From Chitinophaga pinensis (GTDB lineage Bacteria; Bacteroidota; Bacteroidia; NS11-12g; UBA9320), in assembly GCA_945889315.1 (NCBI GenBank), contig CAMDBP010000012.1:1-44263 (forward strand): DNA of 44,263 nucleotides. The letters run 5' to 3'. Positions 27,201-35,818 of this stretch are shown in pieces. Made by a program: the position numbers and the translations under genes. The notes under the pieces are model-generated. The model saw only the letters and a list, made by a program, of their open reading frames with translations. It ran no database searches and was not told the DNA's origin. How positions within the stretch are numbered: position 1 is the stretch's first letter; the number at the start of each line of letters is the position of its first letter.

Positions 27201-28325
27201 ACTGGACAGGTTTCTATTACGAGTACCGAGATAGATAGGGGGTCTTCTGATAATTGTGGTATATCAACTTTATTTTTAAGTAAATCTAGTTTTGATTGCT
27301 CCAATCTAGGAACTAACCCTGTGTACTTAATTGTAACAGATGTAAATGGGAATGTTGACTCTGCTAGCGCCTTAGTTACTATTAAAGATACGATTAGTCC
27401 TATTATTGTTAATGCTCCGACCGACGTGGCTTTTGGCTACTGTGATGCTAAGTATACATATACCTTACCCATAGCTACGGACAATTGCACATTTACGGTT
27501 ACTCAAACGGGAGGGCTACCTCCAGGATCAATCTTCCCTCAAGGTTTCACAACTAATGCATTCAAAATTGAAGATTTATCTGGCAACGCTGTAACAACTA
27601 GCTTTACCGTAGAAATAAGAAGTGAGTACTTACCTTTTGCTTTCCGCGACACCACCTTGTGTAGTAACGATGCCCAGATAGACCTTACAAAAAGCGCTGC
27701 AAGTCTTACTTTCTTGGGTACTGGCATTCAGAGCGACGGGATTAATTTCAATCCTATACTGTCGGGTTCAGGTAAATTCATAATCACTGCTGTGTTCACA
27801 GACTCTATGGGTTGTACAACCTTAGATAGCTTAAGTATAGTGGTTAGAAAAGCACCAGTAACGCCAAAAATAGTAAGAGAAGCTTCAGATCAGATTGCAA
27901 CGGAACTAAAATATGAGTCGTATCAATGGTATAGAAACGGAAGCTTCTTAGCAGGTGAAAATACACAATTATACATGGCGCAAGAATTAGGGATTTATTC
28001 CGTAGTTGTGAGCTCAGCTGATCATTGTTTTGCCGTAAGTGAAGGGTATGATTTTGGTATGCCAGCGAATGAAGAACAAGTAGTGAAAGATGGAAATGTA
28101 CGGGTATACCCTAACCCAACTAACGGTGTTGTATTCGCAGAAATTTTTGACAATGACGCAACTCATTTATTGACCCTTACAGACGGCTTAGGTGCACAAC
28201 TTATGATAGTAACATCTAATTCTAGGATCGTTCGCATCGACATGACAGACTATGCTTCGGGAGCGTATTTCTTGAATGTGACAAGTGCTAGTACAAATGC
28301 AAATGTTAAAATCATAAAGAACTAA
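24282..28325 (+). CDS. Giant repeat surface protein with T9SS sorting domain
   Basis: A 1347-aa secreted protein. It has a signal peptide (TLCLMSTFSTYA), then a Thr/Ser/Cys-rich segment, then 12 tandem repeats of about 80 aa (residues 84-1038). Each repeat is Ig-like and carries the words DNGSSDNC, SxxxFDCSNLG and VYLIATDxxGNxDSA, with two cysteines that could form a disulfide. A divergent HYR-like domain follows (about 1040-1110, YTLPIATDNCTFTVTQ), then a further beta-rich part and a T9SS type A sorting domain (VRVYPNPTNG ... GAYFLNVT ... VKIIKN). It is likely a long surface fibre or adhesin. It pairs with the beta-barrel gene upstream and ends at a terminator at 28345. Confidence 0.85.
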   Translation: MKKRNIWTAFTLCLMSTFSTYADVASTNCTTTYSTNTITSCSAYTWTNGVTYTVNNNTAKDTFVNAGGCDSIVTLDLKIEDKVNPTVIAKNITISLSAAGTATIVASQINNGSSDNCTIVSLSLNKSTFDCSNLGTNTVYLIAIDAFGNVGSAGAVVTVSDLIKPTAIAKNIDLSLNAIGQASITPTQIDNGSTDNCSVASFSVSKSSFNCANVGPNNVYLRVMDVYGNKDSALAIVTINDDRKPIVAAQNITISLNASGSASVTASQVDNGSTDNCSINSLSLSKTTFDCSNLGTNTVYLKAIDGSGNSDSAIAIITVQDTTKTVLKTKNITVNLGSSGTATINPSQIDNGSVGNCTVSYQLTKTSFNCGDIGPNTVYLIATDAAGNVNAASVTVTIADASKPSVVAQNITISLDPTGNGSITTSQLDNGSFDNCGIATLALSKSSFNCSNVGVNTVYVIATDVNGNSDSASAIVTVQDTSLSVLTQDLTVSLDSFGQASISVSDIDNGSSSSCGIATLALSKSSFDCSTIGANTIYLIATDVSGNIDSTMAIVNVEDTIQSNLMTQDIVVTLDSFGQASITTSQIDNGSSDNCNLTLTLSAFTFDCSNLGANVIYLIATDASGRIDSTSALVTVQDTIQTYLSAIDITVSLNAFGRATITPADIDNGSSDNCSLSLALSTSSFDCSNVGTNLVYLIATDASGNIDSASAIVTIQDTLKPIVRTKNISVVLDAFGNAFIQPFQVNMGSSDNCKIASFDLSKRDFDCSEIGNHVIYLFAEDFNGNRDSASAIVTVVDTKPVVRTQNITVYLGALGAASIATTQIDNGSSDDCGIASIALSKSNFNCANLGVNTVNLLVTDVNGNIGSGTAVVNVQDSIKPSAGAQDILVMLDENGLATITPSQIDNGSMDNCSIVSIALSKSNFDCSNIGGNIVYLMVTDASGNRDSVSAVVTIQDTTKPMVLTQSIVAFLDVTGQVSITSTEIDRGSSDNCGISTLFLSKSSFDCSNLGTNPVYLIVTDVNGNVDSASALVTIKDTISPIIVNAPTDVAFGYCDAKYTYTLPIATDNCTFTVTQTGGLPPGSIFPQGFTTNAFKIEDLSGNAVTTSFTVEIRSEYLPFAFRDTTLCSNDAQIDLTKSAASLTFLGTGIQSDGINFNPILSGSGKFIITAVFTDSMGCTTLDSLSIVVRKAPVTPKIVREASDQIATELKYESYQWYRNGSFLAGENTQLYMAQELGIYSVVVSSADHCFAVSEGYDFGMPANEEQVVKDGNVRVYPNPTNGVVFAEIFDNDATHLLTLTDGLGAQLMIVTSNSRIVRIDMTDYASGAYFLNVTSASTNANVKIIKN
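24531..27395 (+). repeat. 12 tandem coding repeats of about 239 bp
   Basis: Twelve copies each encode about 80 aa starting near KPxVxAQNITISL and ending ITVQDT. The copies have diverged at the DNA level, so they are old; repeats 9 and 12 lack the usual DNG (MGS and DRG instead), and repeat 6 has SSSC in place of SDNC. Confidence 0.92.
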
Positions 28326-28344
28326 TTAGCCTAGCTACATAAGT

Positions 28345-28385
28345 AAAAAAAGGGTTAGTGTTACAAGTGCCTTTAACCCTTTTTT
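28345..28385 (+). terminator. Rho-independent terminator after the repeat protein gene
   Basis: aaaaaagggtta pairs perfectly with taaccctttttt across a 17-nt loop. It ends the two-gene unit. Confidence 0.85.
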
Positions 28386-28727
28386 CGTTGATTTATTCTT
28401 AAAAGTAGAATTTTAATGGATTTGTAAAAAAGAAGTATAGTAAATACTTCGCTTCTGTCGCATTAACTACTGCAATATAATAAATCTGTAGGTTTGCTAT
28501 GTAAAAATTACCTTTATGTTCAAACGTTACAGATATCCAAGAGCAATCATTCTTCAAGCAGACACTCTTTTTGGCTGGCCTTTAGGAGAATTCTAAGGTA
28601 ACAAGTTCAGTATCTTTTTCCAAACAAAGTCTTTACTATCAAAATAGCCTAGGAAATGGTCTTGAACAAACCTGTAGAGGAATCAAAGAATAGGTAAATT
28701 CATATTTAGCACTTAAAATTGGATAGC
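28386..28727. other. Intergenic stretch without a clear gene
   Basis: About 340 bp. It holds a small inverted repeat (gaagtat/atacttc near 28431-28450) and a 26-codon frame (28516-28596, MFKRYRYPRAIILQA ...) that faintly recalls the N terminus of IS6-family transposases. No larger frame continues it. Confidence 0.5.
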
Positions 28728-29153
28728 TCACTGTGATTGCACTATTAGTCTAAATGCGGCCCTACTATCTATTATTTTCTTGATAAACGGACTGCTCTTT
28801 TTGCTTTTTACTCTAGGCTTTATCTTTGTGAATAACGTGTTTCCTTGTATCAAGAATAGATCATCAAATTGTTGTATGGTGAGGTGGTCAAAAGATATAG
28901 GCCAGATAAAGCTGCTGGACTTCTTGCGGAAGTGTAGGATGATGCCACTAGGTCTAAGTTCAAGATTGCATGTGCGCCCATAATCTTGACTATCAAAGTC
29001 GATATTAAATTCTGGGCTAGATGCGTAAATTATAAACGGCTCAGAACCGATGCTTCCATTTCTCAGTTTGTATATAAATCCAAATGGTTTTCCGACGAGT
29101 TGGTTGACTGCTTGGTCAATGTTTCTATCTGTACGTGTGACATTGTATATCAT
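28728..29153 (-). CDS. Hypothetical protein
   Basis: A 141-aa soluble, basic protein without signal peptide or membrane helix. It starts MIYNVTRTDRNIDQAVNQLV and ends in a Lys/Ser-rich tail (RVKSKKSSPFIKKIIDSRA). The middle (FIIYASSPEFNIDFDSQDY ... ELRPSGIILHF) could be a small beta-rich domain. No family is recognised. It stands alone between a terminator and a tRNA gene with no obvious promoter box. The frame has ordinary codon use for the region, so it is probably real, but its role is unknown. Confidence 0.55.
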   Translation of the reverse strand: MIYNVTRTDRNIDQAVNQLVGKPFGFIYKLRNGSIGSEPFIIYASSPEFNIDFDSQDYGRTCNLELRPSGIILHFRKKSSSFIWPISFDHLTIQQFDDLFLIQGNTLFTKIKPRVKSKKSSPFIKKIIDSRAAFRLIVQSQ

Positions 29154-29274
29154 TAAGAGCGGCTTATTTATCTAATTTATATGAAACATAAACAGGACTC
29201 CAATAGTTTGGAGTCTAAAAATGACGCAAGTAAAATTCCCTGATTGAAGTAAACGACCGATACCCTTATAAAAC

Positions 29275-29315
29275 AAAAAACCCATAACCGACTGAAATTC
29301 AATCAATTATGGGTT
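29275..29315 (-). terminator. Terminator of the tRNA-Glu gene
   Basis: On the minus strand aacccataa pairs with ttatgggtt, with a second inner helix (gattgaatttcagtc), followed by a T run. It lies 9 bp after the tRNA 3' end. Confidence 0.8.
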
Positions 29316-29323
29316 AATGCTTG

Positions 29324-29395
29324 TAGCCCGTAGGGGAATCGAACCCCTCTTGCCGAGATGAAAACCCGGTGTCCTAGCCGATAGACGAACGGGCC
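29324..29395 (-). tRNA. tRNA-Glu (anticodon TTC)
   Basis: Read on the minus strand: acceptor GGCCCGT pairs with ACGGGCT, the anticodon stem CCGGG pairs with CTCGG around loop TTTTCAT (anticodon TTC), and the T arm is GGGGTTCGATTCCCC. The discriminator is A and CCA is not encoded. 72 nt. Confidence 0.95.
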
Positions 29396-29515
29396 ATTAA
29401 TGCTCGTATCACATCTACTATTTCTAGCTTTTGTGCTGTCCGGCTCCGAATCCTTCGGATGACGTTAACTAAACGCTAGTTTAAGAACAATATCTCCTTT
29501 TGCGTTTGGCGAGTG

Positions 29516-29545
29516 CAAAGGAAATATTATTTTTTTTATTTGCAA
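29516..29545 (-). promoter_or_regulatory. Probable promoter of tRNA-Glu
   Basis: On the minus strand TTG (29543-29545), a 19-bp spacer and TTCCTTTG (29516-29523), one mismatch from TAnnTTTG. The leader to the tRNA would be about 115 nt. Confidence 0.4.
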
Positions 29546-29693
29546 CAAAAATTTGATAAATATTGAAGGTTGTAACTAGCCATCTACCTGTACCTCTTTT
29601 AAAACGATACATTTTGATTACGTGTCACTCATTTTCTTGATGAAAAATCCCTAAACTAATCCCAATTCACTCCGCTATTTTTCAAAAAATAGT

Positions 29694-29701
29694 TACGTTT
29701 G
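29694..29701 (+). promoter_or_regulatory. -7 promoter box of gap
   Basis: TACGTTTG fits TAnnTTTG, 40 bp before the ATG at 29742. Confidence 0.45.
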
Positions 29702-29738
29702 TAGTCATTATTTCACAAAAAAATAAAAATATTTATAA

Positions 29739-30725
<987 letters not shown>

Positions 30726-30747
30726 TTACGTACATACACTAGTATTT

Positions 30748-30782
30748 AAAAACGGCAGCACAGAAGTGCTGCCGTTTTTTTT
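30748..30782 (+). terminator. Rho-independent terminator after gap
   Basis: aaaacggcagcac pairs perfectly with gtgctgccgtttt across a 4-nt loop (agaa), followed by T's. Confidence 0.93.
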
Positions 30783-30845
30783 ATGCTAAAATAGGATATA
30801 ATGAGTTAGGATTTGGGTATCCAATCAAATTGCTATTTTAGCTGC

Positions 30846-32042
30846 GTGGTTTCTAAACTAAAATCTCTTGGACCTGGTTTGCTTTATGCAGGCGCTGCCA
30901 TTGGCGTTTCGCACTTGGTACAAAGTACAAAGGCTGGTGCTCAATATGGATATATTCTCATCATCGCCATCGTATTAGCGCATCTTTTTAAATATCCCTT
31001 TTTTATACTCGGACCGCGATATGCCGAACGAGCAGAAGAGTCACTTGTCTCGGGATATGCCAAGATAGGCAAGTGGGCCGTTATACTTTTACTCATTCTT
31101 TCTCTCAGTACCATGTTTACGGTGCAAGCAGCGGTGACATTGGTTACCTCCGGGCTTATTCAGAATATGGGGGTTTCATTACATCCAGCTTTAGTATCTC
31201 TTGGTTTACTGAGCATTTGTTTTGTAATTGTTAGAATTGGAAACTTTAGTATTTTGGATAACCTGATGAAGGTTATTATGATCGTGCTCAGTATTTCTAC
31301 CTTTGCTGCCTTCTTGCTTTCATTCGGGATGGAGCGTGAGATAATACCTACTGCAAAAACAGTATTTACACTAACCAATAAAAATGATATTACCTTTTTA
31401 CTAGCATTTGTCGGTTGGATGCCAGCGCCGTTAGACTTAGCCATATGGCATAGTATCTGGACCCTATCTAGTGGTATGAAAAAATCTAAAGGAGATTTCG
31501 ATTTTAAGGTAGGCTTTTATGGTACAGCTATTTTAGGCGTGTGCTTTTTAGTCCTTGGCGCCAACACCATGTATGGCACAGGAACGGTCTTAGAAGCAAG
31601 CTCAAATGGATTTGCAGCCCAGCTAATAAATGCATTTACCACGTGCTTAGGTGGATGGTCGTACGGCCTCATATCGATAGCCGCATTTACTACTATGTTT
31701 AGCACTACACTCACCTGTTTTGATGCCATGCCAAGAGTAATGGAGCACATAAGCAAAGAATTAAACTTGGGTGAAGGATTTAAATCAAATTTACTTTGGC
31801 AAATTTCACTCTTCTTGGGTACCATGCTTATATTGACCTACGCGGTAAGTAGTATGAGTCAGATGGTAAACTTTGCTACTATTATGTCGTTTATTACCGC
31901 TCCTGCCTTAGCGATGCTTAGTTATCAATTGGTAAGTCAAAGTCCATACCAATTATGGTCTAAAGGCGAAAAGAGATTAGCGGTAGGTGGCATTGTTTTT
32001 TTACTTCTTTTCTCGATTATTTATTTAATACACTTTTTCTAA
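30846..32042 (+). CDS. NRAMP-family divalent metal transporter
   Basis: A 398-aa inner-membrane protein with about 11 hydrophobic helices. The N-terminal LGPGLLYAGAAIGVSHLVQS occupies the place of the NRAMP helix-1 signature, but the metal-binding DPGN motif is replaced by an AIGVSH type, as in a Bacteroidota subgroup. So it may carry another substrate than Mn2+/Fe2+. Start: the GTG at 30846 gives the family-like N terminus VSKLKSLGPG. The frame extends to a TTG at 30813, but that TTG and a TATTTTAG 18 bp on look like promoter boxes. It lies 64 bp after the gap terminator and is probably transcribed alone. Confidence 0.82.
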   Translation: MVSKLKSLGPGLLYAGAAIGVSHLVQSTKAGAQYGYILIIAIVLAHLFKYPFFILGPRYAERAEESLVSGYAKIGKWAVILLLILSLSTMFTVQAAVTLVTSGLIQNMGVSLHPALVSLGLLSICFVIVRIGNFSILDNLMKVIMIVLSISTFAAFLLSFGMEREIIPTAKTVFTLTNKNDITFLLAFVGWMPAPLDLAIWHSIWTLSSGMKKSKGDFDFKVGFYGTAILGVCFLVLGANTMYGTGTVLEASSNGFAAQLINAFTTCLGGWSYGLISIAAFTTMFSTTLTCFDAMPRVMEHISKELNLGEGFKSNLLWQISLFLGTMLILTYAVSSMSQMVNFATIMSFITAPALAMLSYQLVSQSPYQLWSKGEKRLAVGGIVFLLLFSIIYLIHFF

Positions 32043-32128
32043 AACAACCTTAACGTATTCCCCATTTATGTTTAAAATTGGCTACTTAAAATGAATAGGC
32101 TCAAACTAGATCTTAACCAAAACCATAT

Positions 32129-32671
32129 ATGATAGGCAAGGTACTTATTTCGGAACCATTTTTAGCAGACCCAAATTTTAGTAGGTCTGTGATATTAATT
32201 ACTGAACATAACGCGTCTGGCTCGTTTGGTTTTGTGCTGAACCAAAAAACAGATTTAATGGCAAATGCAATTATAGAGGATCTTCAACTCGTAAATCAAG
32301 TGGTGTATAGCGGAGGTCCGGTCGACCTTCAAAGCTTTCATTTTCTACATTCTTACCATCATATAAAAGATGCTATACATGTATGTGAAAATGTCTATTG
32401 GGGTGGAGATTTTGAGCAAGTGTTTCAGGAAATAAAGCAAGGATTAATGGATCCCAAAAACGTTAAATTTTTTGTAGGCTATAGTGGTTGGGGACCGCAA
32501 CAGCTGGATGGTGAGTTAACAGAAAAAGCTTGGCTTGTAGGCAATTTAAAGTCTCAAGATATTTTTGATTCCCATATAAATGACCAAGATTTATGGAAAC
32601 TTGCCATTCGAAATCTTGGGGGGCAAGTTTCTCTTTTGGCTAATTCCCCTTTAGACCCAAACTTGAATTAA
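32129..32671 (+). CDS. YqgE/AlgH family protein
   Basis: A 180-aa soluble protein of the UPF0301 (YqgE/AlgH) family. Typical stretches are GKVLISEPFLADPNFSRSV, ITEHNASGSFGFVLNQ, VYSGGPVD, and FVGYSGWGPQQLDGEL near the middle. The family is widespread; AlgH was linked to alginate regulation in Pseudomonas, but the biochemical role is not known. Length is normal. It lies 86 bp downstream of the NRAMP gene and 34 bp before the next gene, which has its own -7 box. Confidence 0.93.
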   Translation: MIGKVLISEPFLADPNFSRSVILITEHNASGSFGFVLNQKTDLMANAIIEDLQLVNQVVYSGGPVDLQSFHFLHSYHHIKDAIHVCENVYWGGDFEQVFQEIKQGLMDPKNVKFFVGYSGWGPQQLDGELTEKAWLVGNLKSQDIFDSHINDQDLWKLAIRNLGGQVSLLANSPLDPNLN

Positions 32672-32676
32672 AACCC

Positions 32677-32684
32677 TAACTTTG
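32677..32684 (+). promoter_or_regulatory. -7 promoter box of the 32706 gene
   Basis: TAACTTTG fits TAnnTTTG, 21 bp before the ATG at 32706. Confidence 0.45.
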
Positions 32685-32705
32685 CCACTTTAAATACGAT
32701 TAAAA

Positions 32706-33164
32706 ATGGATAATACACTTTTACTTACTGTACATAGCGTACTAAGATGGGCGGTGTTGCTTTTTGGCCTATATGCCATTACTAAATCGGCAAGAGGCTT
32801 GCTTCATAAGCAAGACTTTACGCCTAATCACAACATGGCAGCTACACTGTTTATTGCGAGTGTGCATTTGCAAGTAGTTATTGGTTTATTGTTATATGTG
32901 GCAAGAGGTTGGGCATCTAACTTTTCAAATATGGCAGAAACTATGGGTAATACAACGCTCAGATTTTGGAGTGTAGAGCATGTTTTTGGGATGGTACTAG
33001 CCGCAGTTATTATTCAAATTGGACGAACAAAAAGCAAAAAAGCAGTTAAAACTGACCGAAAACATAAAATAGCATTGATCTATTTCACACTAGGTCTCTT
33101 GCTTATATTGGCGATGATACCATGGCCATTTAGAGCAGACTTCGGTAGAAGCCTATGGCCGTAA
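32706..33164 (+). CDS. Four-helix membrane protein, often annotated cytochrome b-like
   Basis: A 152-aa integral membrane protein with four hydrophobic helices and conserved histidines: H10 (TVHSVLRW), one in FIASVHLQVVIGLLL and one in WSVEHVFGMVL. These could bind haem, and homologues in Bacteroidota are often called cytochrome B, but no experiment I know of proves it. The tail IPWPFRADFGRSLWP is typical of the group. A basic cytoplasmic loop (GRTKSKKAVKTDRKHK) separates the last two helices. It is 19 bp from the next gene, so probably in one operon. Confidence 0.75.
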   Translation: MDNTLLLTVHSVLRWAVLLFGLYAITKSARGLLHKQDFTPNHNMAATLFIASVHLQVVIGLLLYVARGWASNFSNMAETMGNTTLRFWSVEHVFGMVLAAVIIQIGRTKSKKAVKTDRKHKIALIYFTLGLLLILAMIPWPFRADFGRSLWP

Positions 33165-33183
33165 CCATATTTAATAGTTTAAT

Positions 33184-33540
33184 TTGAAGATAGAAACACT
33201 AAACGCAGTAGCAGAAATTCTAGGGAATGGCTACAAATGCTACGTTAATGCAACCACTGAAGAAGTGTTTTCTGCCGAAAACATTGATGTTGAAACCAGA
33301 AAAAATAATGATTATCAAGAGTTTGTGCCGTTAGAAGGTTCAGTAACATTTGGTATCATGAAAGATTATGTCAGTTCGGTAGATAATTTTGAGCATCAAA
33401 GTGAGCTCATGGAAGCATTGAGTTATGAGCAACCTTTTCTTACTTTTAAAAGGAAAGTATACGCTTTGCACATAGCCGATAGCTGGATTGCCTATCGAAA
33501 TCAGCAAATTGTAAACCTGTTGGTAAACACTGCGAATTGA
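33184..33540 (+). CDS. UPF0158-like small protein
   Basis: A 118-aa soluble acidic protein. It starts at a TTG (33184) since no ATG is available before the conserved region. The layout (CYVNATTEEVF near the N terminus, then EFVPLEGSVTFGIMKDYVSSV, and AYRNQQIVNLL at the end) recalls UPF0158 proteins, which have no known function. No membrane segment is present. It follows the cytochrome-like gene closely. The family assignment is tentative. Confidence 0.6.
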   Translation: MKIETLNAVAEILGNGYKCYVNATTEEVFSAENIDVETRKNNDYQEFVPLEGSVTFGIMKDYVSSVDNFEHQSELMEALSYEQPFLTFKRKVYALHIADSWIAYRNQQIVNLLVNTAN

Positions 33541-33602
33541 TACTGAAATGTTCTTTTCTGATATAATTAAAGCATAATTTCTAAATCTCTGAACCTGCTG
33601 CT

Positions 33603-33610
33603 TATTTTTG
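33603..33610 (+). promoter_or_regulatory. -7 promoter box of the porV/porQ-like gene
   Basis: TATTTTTG fits TAnnTTTG, 10 bp before the GTG start at 33621. Confidence 0.5.
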
Positions 33611-33620
33611 CATTCGAAAC

Positions 33621-34616
33621 GTGCGTTTAACTCATCTTATATTTTTAACTGGTTTATCCATAGGTTCATTTGGCCAAATCTTACCCAATTTTGGCGGTCA
33701 AAGAGCTGGACTATCTACTCTTAGCTTTTTAAAGAACGATCTAAATCCCACTTCTTTTGGTATGGCTGGAGCAAGCGTAGCTAATAAGGGCAACTTATAT
33801 AGCGGTGAAAATAATCCCGCAGCCTTGGTTCAAATACCCAATACAGGCATAGCGTTAAGTAATTATACGGTAGGCGCAGGTGTGCAACAAAGCTTTATGA
33901 GTGTTGGGATAAAACTAGCGTCTGAAGCGGTTTTAGCATTCTCGGTTAACTCATTAAATAGCGGTGCAATGGACGTGCGTACAGAATTCGAGCCTAATGG
34001 AACAGGACAACAGTTTTATGTCAACAATACAGCGCTTGGCATCAATTATTCTCAAAAATTATCGGAGCGATTTAGCATTGGCGTAGGGTTAAAATACGTA
34101 TATGAGGGCATATCTACCTATAGAAATCATACGGTTAGCGGTGATATTGGTTTCTTGTATAACACAGATTACAAGGACTTAACATTTGCCGTGGTGGTCA
34201 AAAACTTTGGGGGTAACTCACAAATGAGTGGAAGTGACGTGGAAGCAGAGTATAACCGCACTTTTGTTTCACTGGATAAATATACCACGCCGACGATTTT
34301 TAAAATGGGTTTTTCGCTGGTGCCTTATCAAACGGAAACTAAAAAGTTGCTGGTTGCTGCGGAGTTAAATCATCCTAGTGATAATGCTGAGAATCTGCGG
34401 TTTGGGACGGAATACAGTTTACGCGATCTTCTATTTATGCGATTTGGCTACAAGCTTAGTGTTAAAGGTCAAAATTATCCTACAGCAGGCATTGGCATTA
34501 AAACGCGAATTGGAATACACCCCATGTACATAGATTACGGTATTAATCCTACCAACAGAATGGGTGTTCAACATATTTTTGGAATTCACATGCCATTTAA
34601 TAACGACAAACGCTAA
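33621..34616 (+). CDS. PorV/PorQ family outer-membrane protein
   Basis: A 331-aa predicted outer-membrane beta-barrel. The start is a GTG, giving MRLTHLIFLTGLSIGSFGQ as signal peptide. After it comes the family mark FGMAGASVANKGNLYSGENN, followed by PAAL, and repeated barrel strands (FSIGVGLKYVYEG, FMRFGYKL, YIDYGINPTN). PorV/LptO is the T9SS shuttle that carries cargo to the cell-surface sortase; PorQ and other paralogues have less clear roles. This one is shorter than PorV (about 390 aa), so a paralogue is more likely. It overlaps the lipoprotein gene by one base (TAATG), so the two are co-translated. Three T9SS cargo genes are in the same window. Confidence 0.78.
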   Translation: MRLTHLIFLTGLSIGSFGQILPNFGGQRAGLSTLSFLKNDLNPTSFGMAGASVANKGNLYSGENNPAALVQIPNTGIALSNYTVGAGVQQSFMSVGIKLASEAVLAFSVNSLNSGAMDVRTEFEPNGTGQQFYVNNTALGINYSQKLSERFSIGVGLKYVYEGISTYRNHTVSGDIGFLYNTDYKDLTFAVVVKNFGGNSQMSGSDVEAEYNRTFVSLDKYTTPTIFKMGFSLVPYQTETKKLLVAAELNHPSDNAENLRFGTEYSLRDLLFMRFGYKLSVKGQNYPTAGIGIKTRIGIHPMYIDYGINPTNRMGVQHIFGIHMPFNNDKR

Positions 34617-35809
34617 TGATAAAAGTCGCGATATATATAAGTGTGCTTTGCAGTATCTTTTTAATGGTTGGCTGTGATGGATTCTTAGGCAAAAAAACGA
34701 ATACTGATTTCATTGAAGTCCCAACCTACAGTCCCAGAGAAGTAGCGTATGTTCCTGTGCAACCTGTGTTAACAGGCTTTGTATCCCCTGTAGATATTAT
34801 TGCTGGATTTGATGAGCTAATTTACGTGGTAGATGATGCCACAGAAGAAATTATATCCCTAGATGAAAGCGGAAAAATACTAGGCAGAATAAGAGTAAAA
34901 GGCGTTAGAGCGCTGGCACAAAATCGTAAACTTGACCTATTAGCTATTGGCAGTGTAGATATATTAAAAGCAGGCGAAACCCTAACTTTTACCTGTATTT
35001 ATAAGATTGATATGCACGGGCCGGGCAATAACTTTGGTTTGCAGTATGCTCAAGTAGTTGACACCATTATTCATCCGTTCTATTTTAAAAGCACGTTTTC
35101 GTCTTCAGACAATAAAGTTCAGTTTAATAAAATAGCGGTTCTCGAAGATAATCGATTTTATGTTACGCGTACGGGTATAGATAACAATGCTCAAAAATTT
35201 GGAGGTCCAGATGATGCGGTCTTACTTTTTGATGCAGATGGCACATATCTAACTCCTGTGTCTGTAAATACGCCTAGTGGCTTATTTAGAGATTATTTTA
35301 AGAAACCTATGGGGATCTCTAGTTTTGTGCAGCCTCCTCAAGTATCGGCAGGCGGTCCGGATCATTTTGTGTTTACTTCCATTGGAGAAAATACATCTAT
35401 TAAAGTACAAATTATTGACTTCATAGAAACGGATTTTGGAGCAAATTACGAACCTAGAATTCTTGTAGAATCAGATACTACAGTTGCCGATGGTAACCTA
35501 ACTACCCCAGATAGATTTTCTCAGCCAGTATCTACGCTGGTTACAGGTGACGGTTCTAACTATATTTTTGTGGTAGATAAAAGTAAAGATTCATTTTATC
35601 AATTTACAGTAACTGGACTGGAAGGAGTAAAACCGCCTACTGGTGCAGCAAGCAGCAAGTATCAATTAGCTAGCTTTGGCGGTAGAGGTGAGGGACTATC
35701 TCAATTCAATTCACCAAGCGCCGTAGCTTACAAAAACAGAGTAGTTTGGATATGTGATACCGGAAACGGACGTATTCTGCGATTCAAGTTGACTACAGAT
35801 TTTCAATAA
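34616..35809 (+). CDS. Lipoprotein with NHL/beta-propeller-like repeats
   Basis: A 397-aa predicted lipoprotein: signal sequence with lipobox ending LMVGC at the cysteine, then a linker and a six-bladed propeller-like fold with NHL-like strands (PVDIIAGFDELIYVVDDATEEII, GEGLSQFNSPSAVAYKNRVVWICDTGNGRILRF; each written in part). It should sit in the periplasm or on the outer membrane. It overlaps the PorV/PorQ-like gene by one base, so it may be a partner of that barrel. It is convergent with tamB, with 9 bp between. The substrate or ligand is unknown. Confidence 0.78.
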   Translation: MIKVAIYISVLCSIFLMVGCDGFLGKKTNTDFIEVPTYSPREVAYVPVQPVLTGFVSPVDIIAGFDELIYVVDDATEEIISLDESGKILGRIRVKGVRALAQNRKLDLLAIGSVDILKAGETLTFTCIYKIDMHGPGNNFGLQYAQVVDTIIHPFYFKSTFSSSDNKVQFNKIAVLEDNRFYVTRTGIDNNAQKFGGPDDAVLLFDADGTYLTPVSVNTPSGLFRDYFKKPMGISSFVQPPQVSAGGPDHFVFTSIGENTSIKVQIIDFIETDFGANYEPRILVESDTTVADGNLTTPDRFSQPVSTLVTGDGSNYIFVVDKSKDSFYQFTVTGLEGVKPPTGAASSKYQLASFGGRGEGLSQFNSPSAVAYKNRVVWICDTGNGRILRFKLTTDFQ

Positions 35810-35818
35810 TCAAATAAG

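Noticed and set aside
24410..27304. Several antisense frames (for example 24410-24919) opposite the repeat protein gene
   Set aside because: They recur at the same place in each repeat unit and are by-products of its codon pattern.
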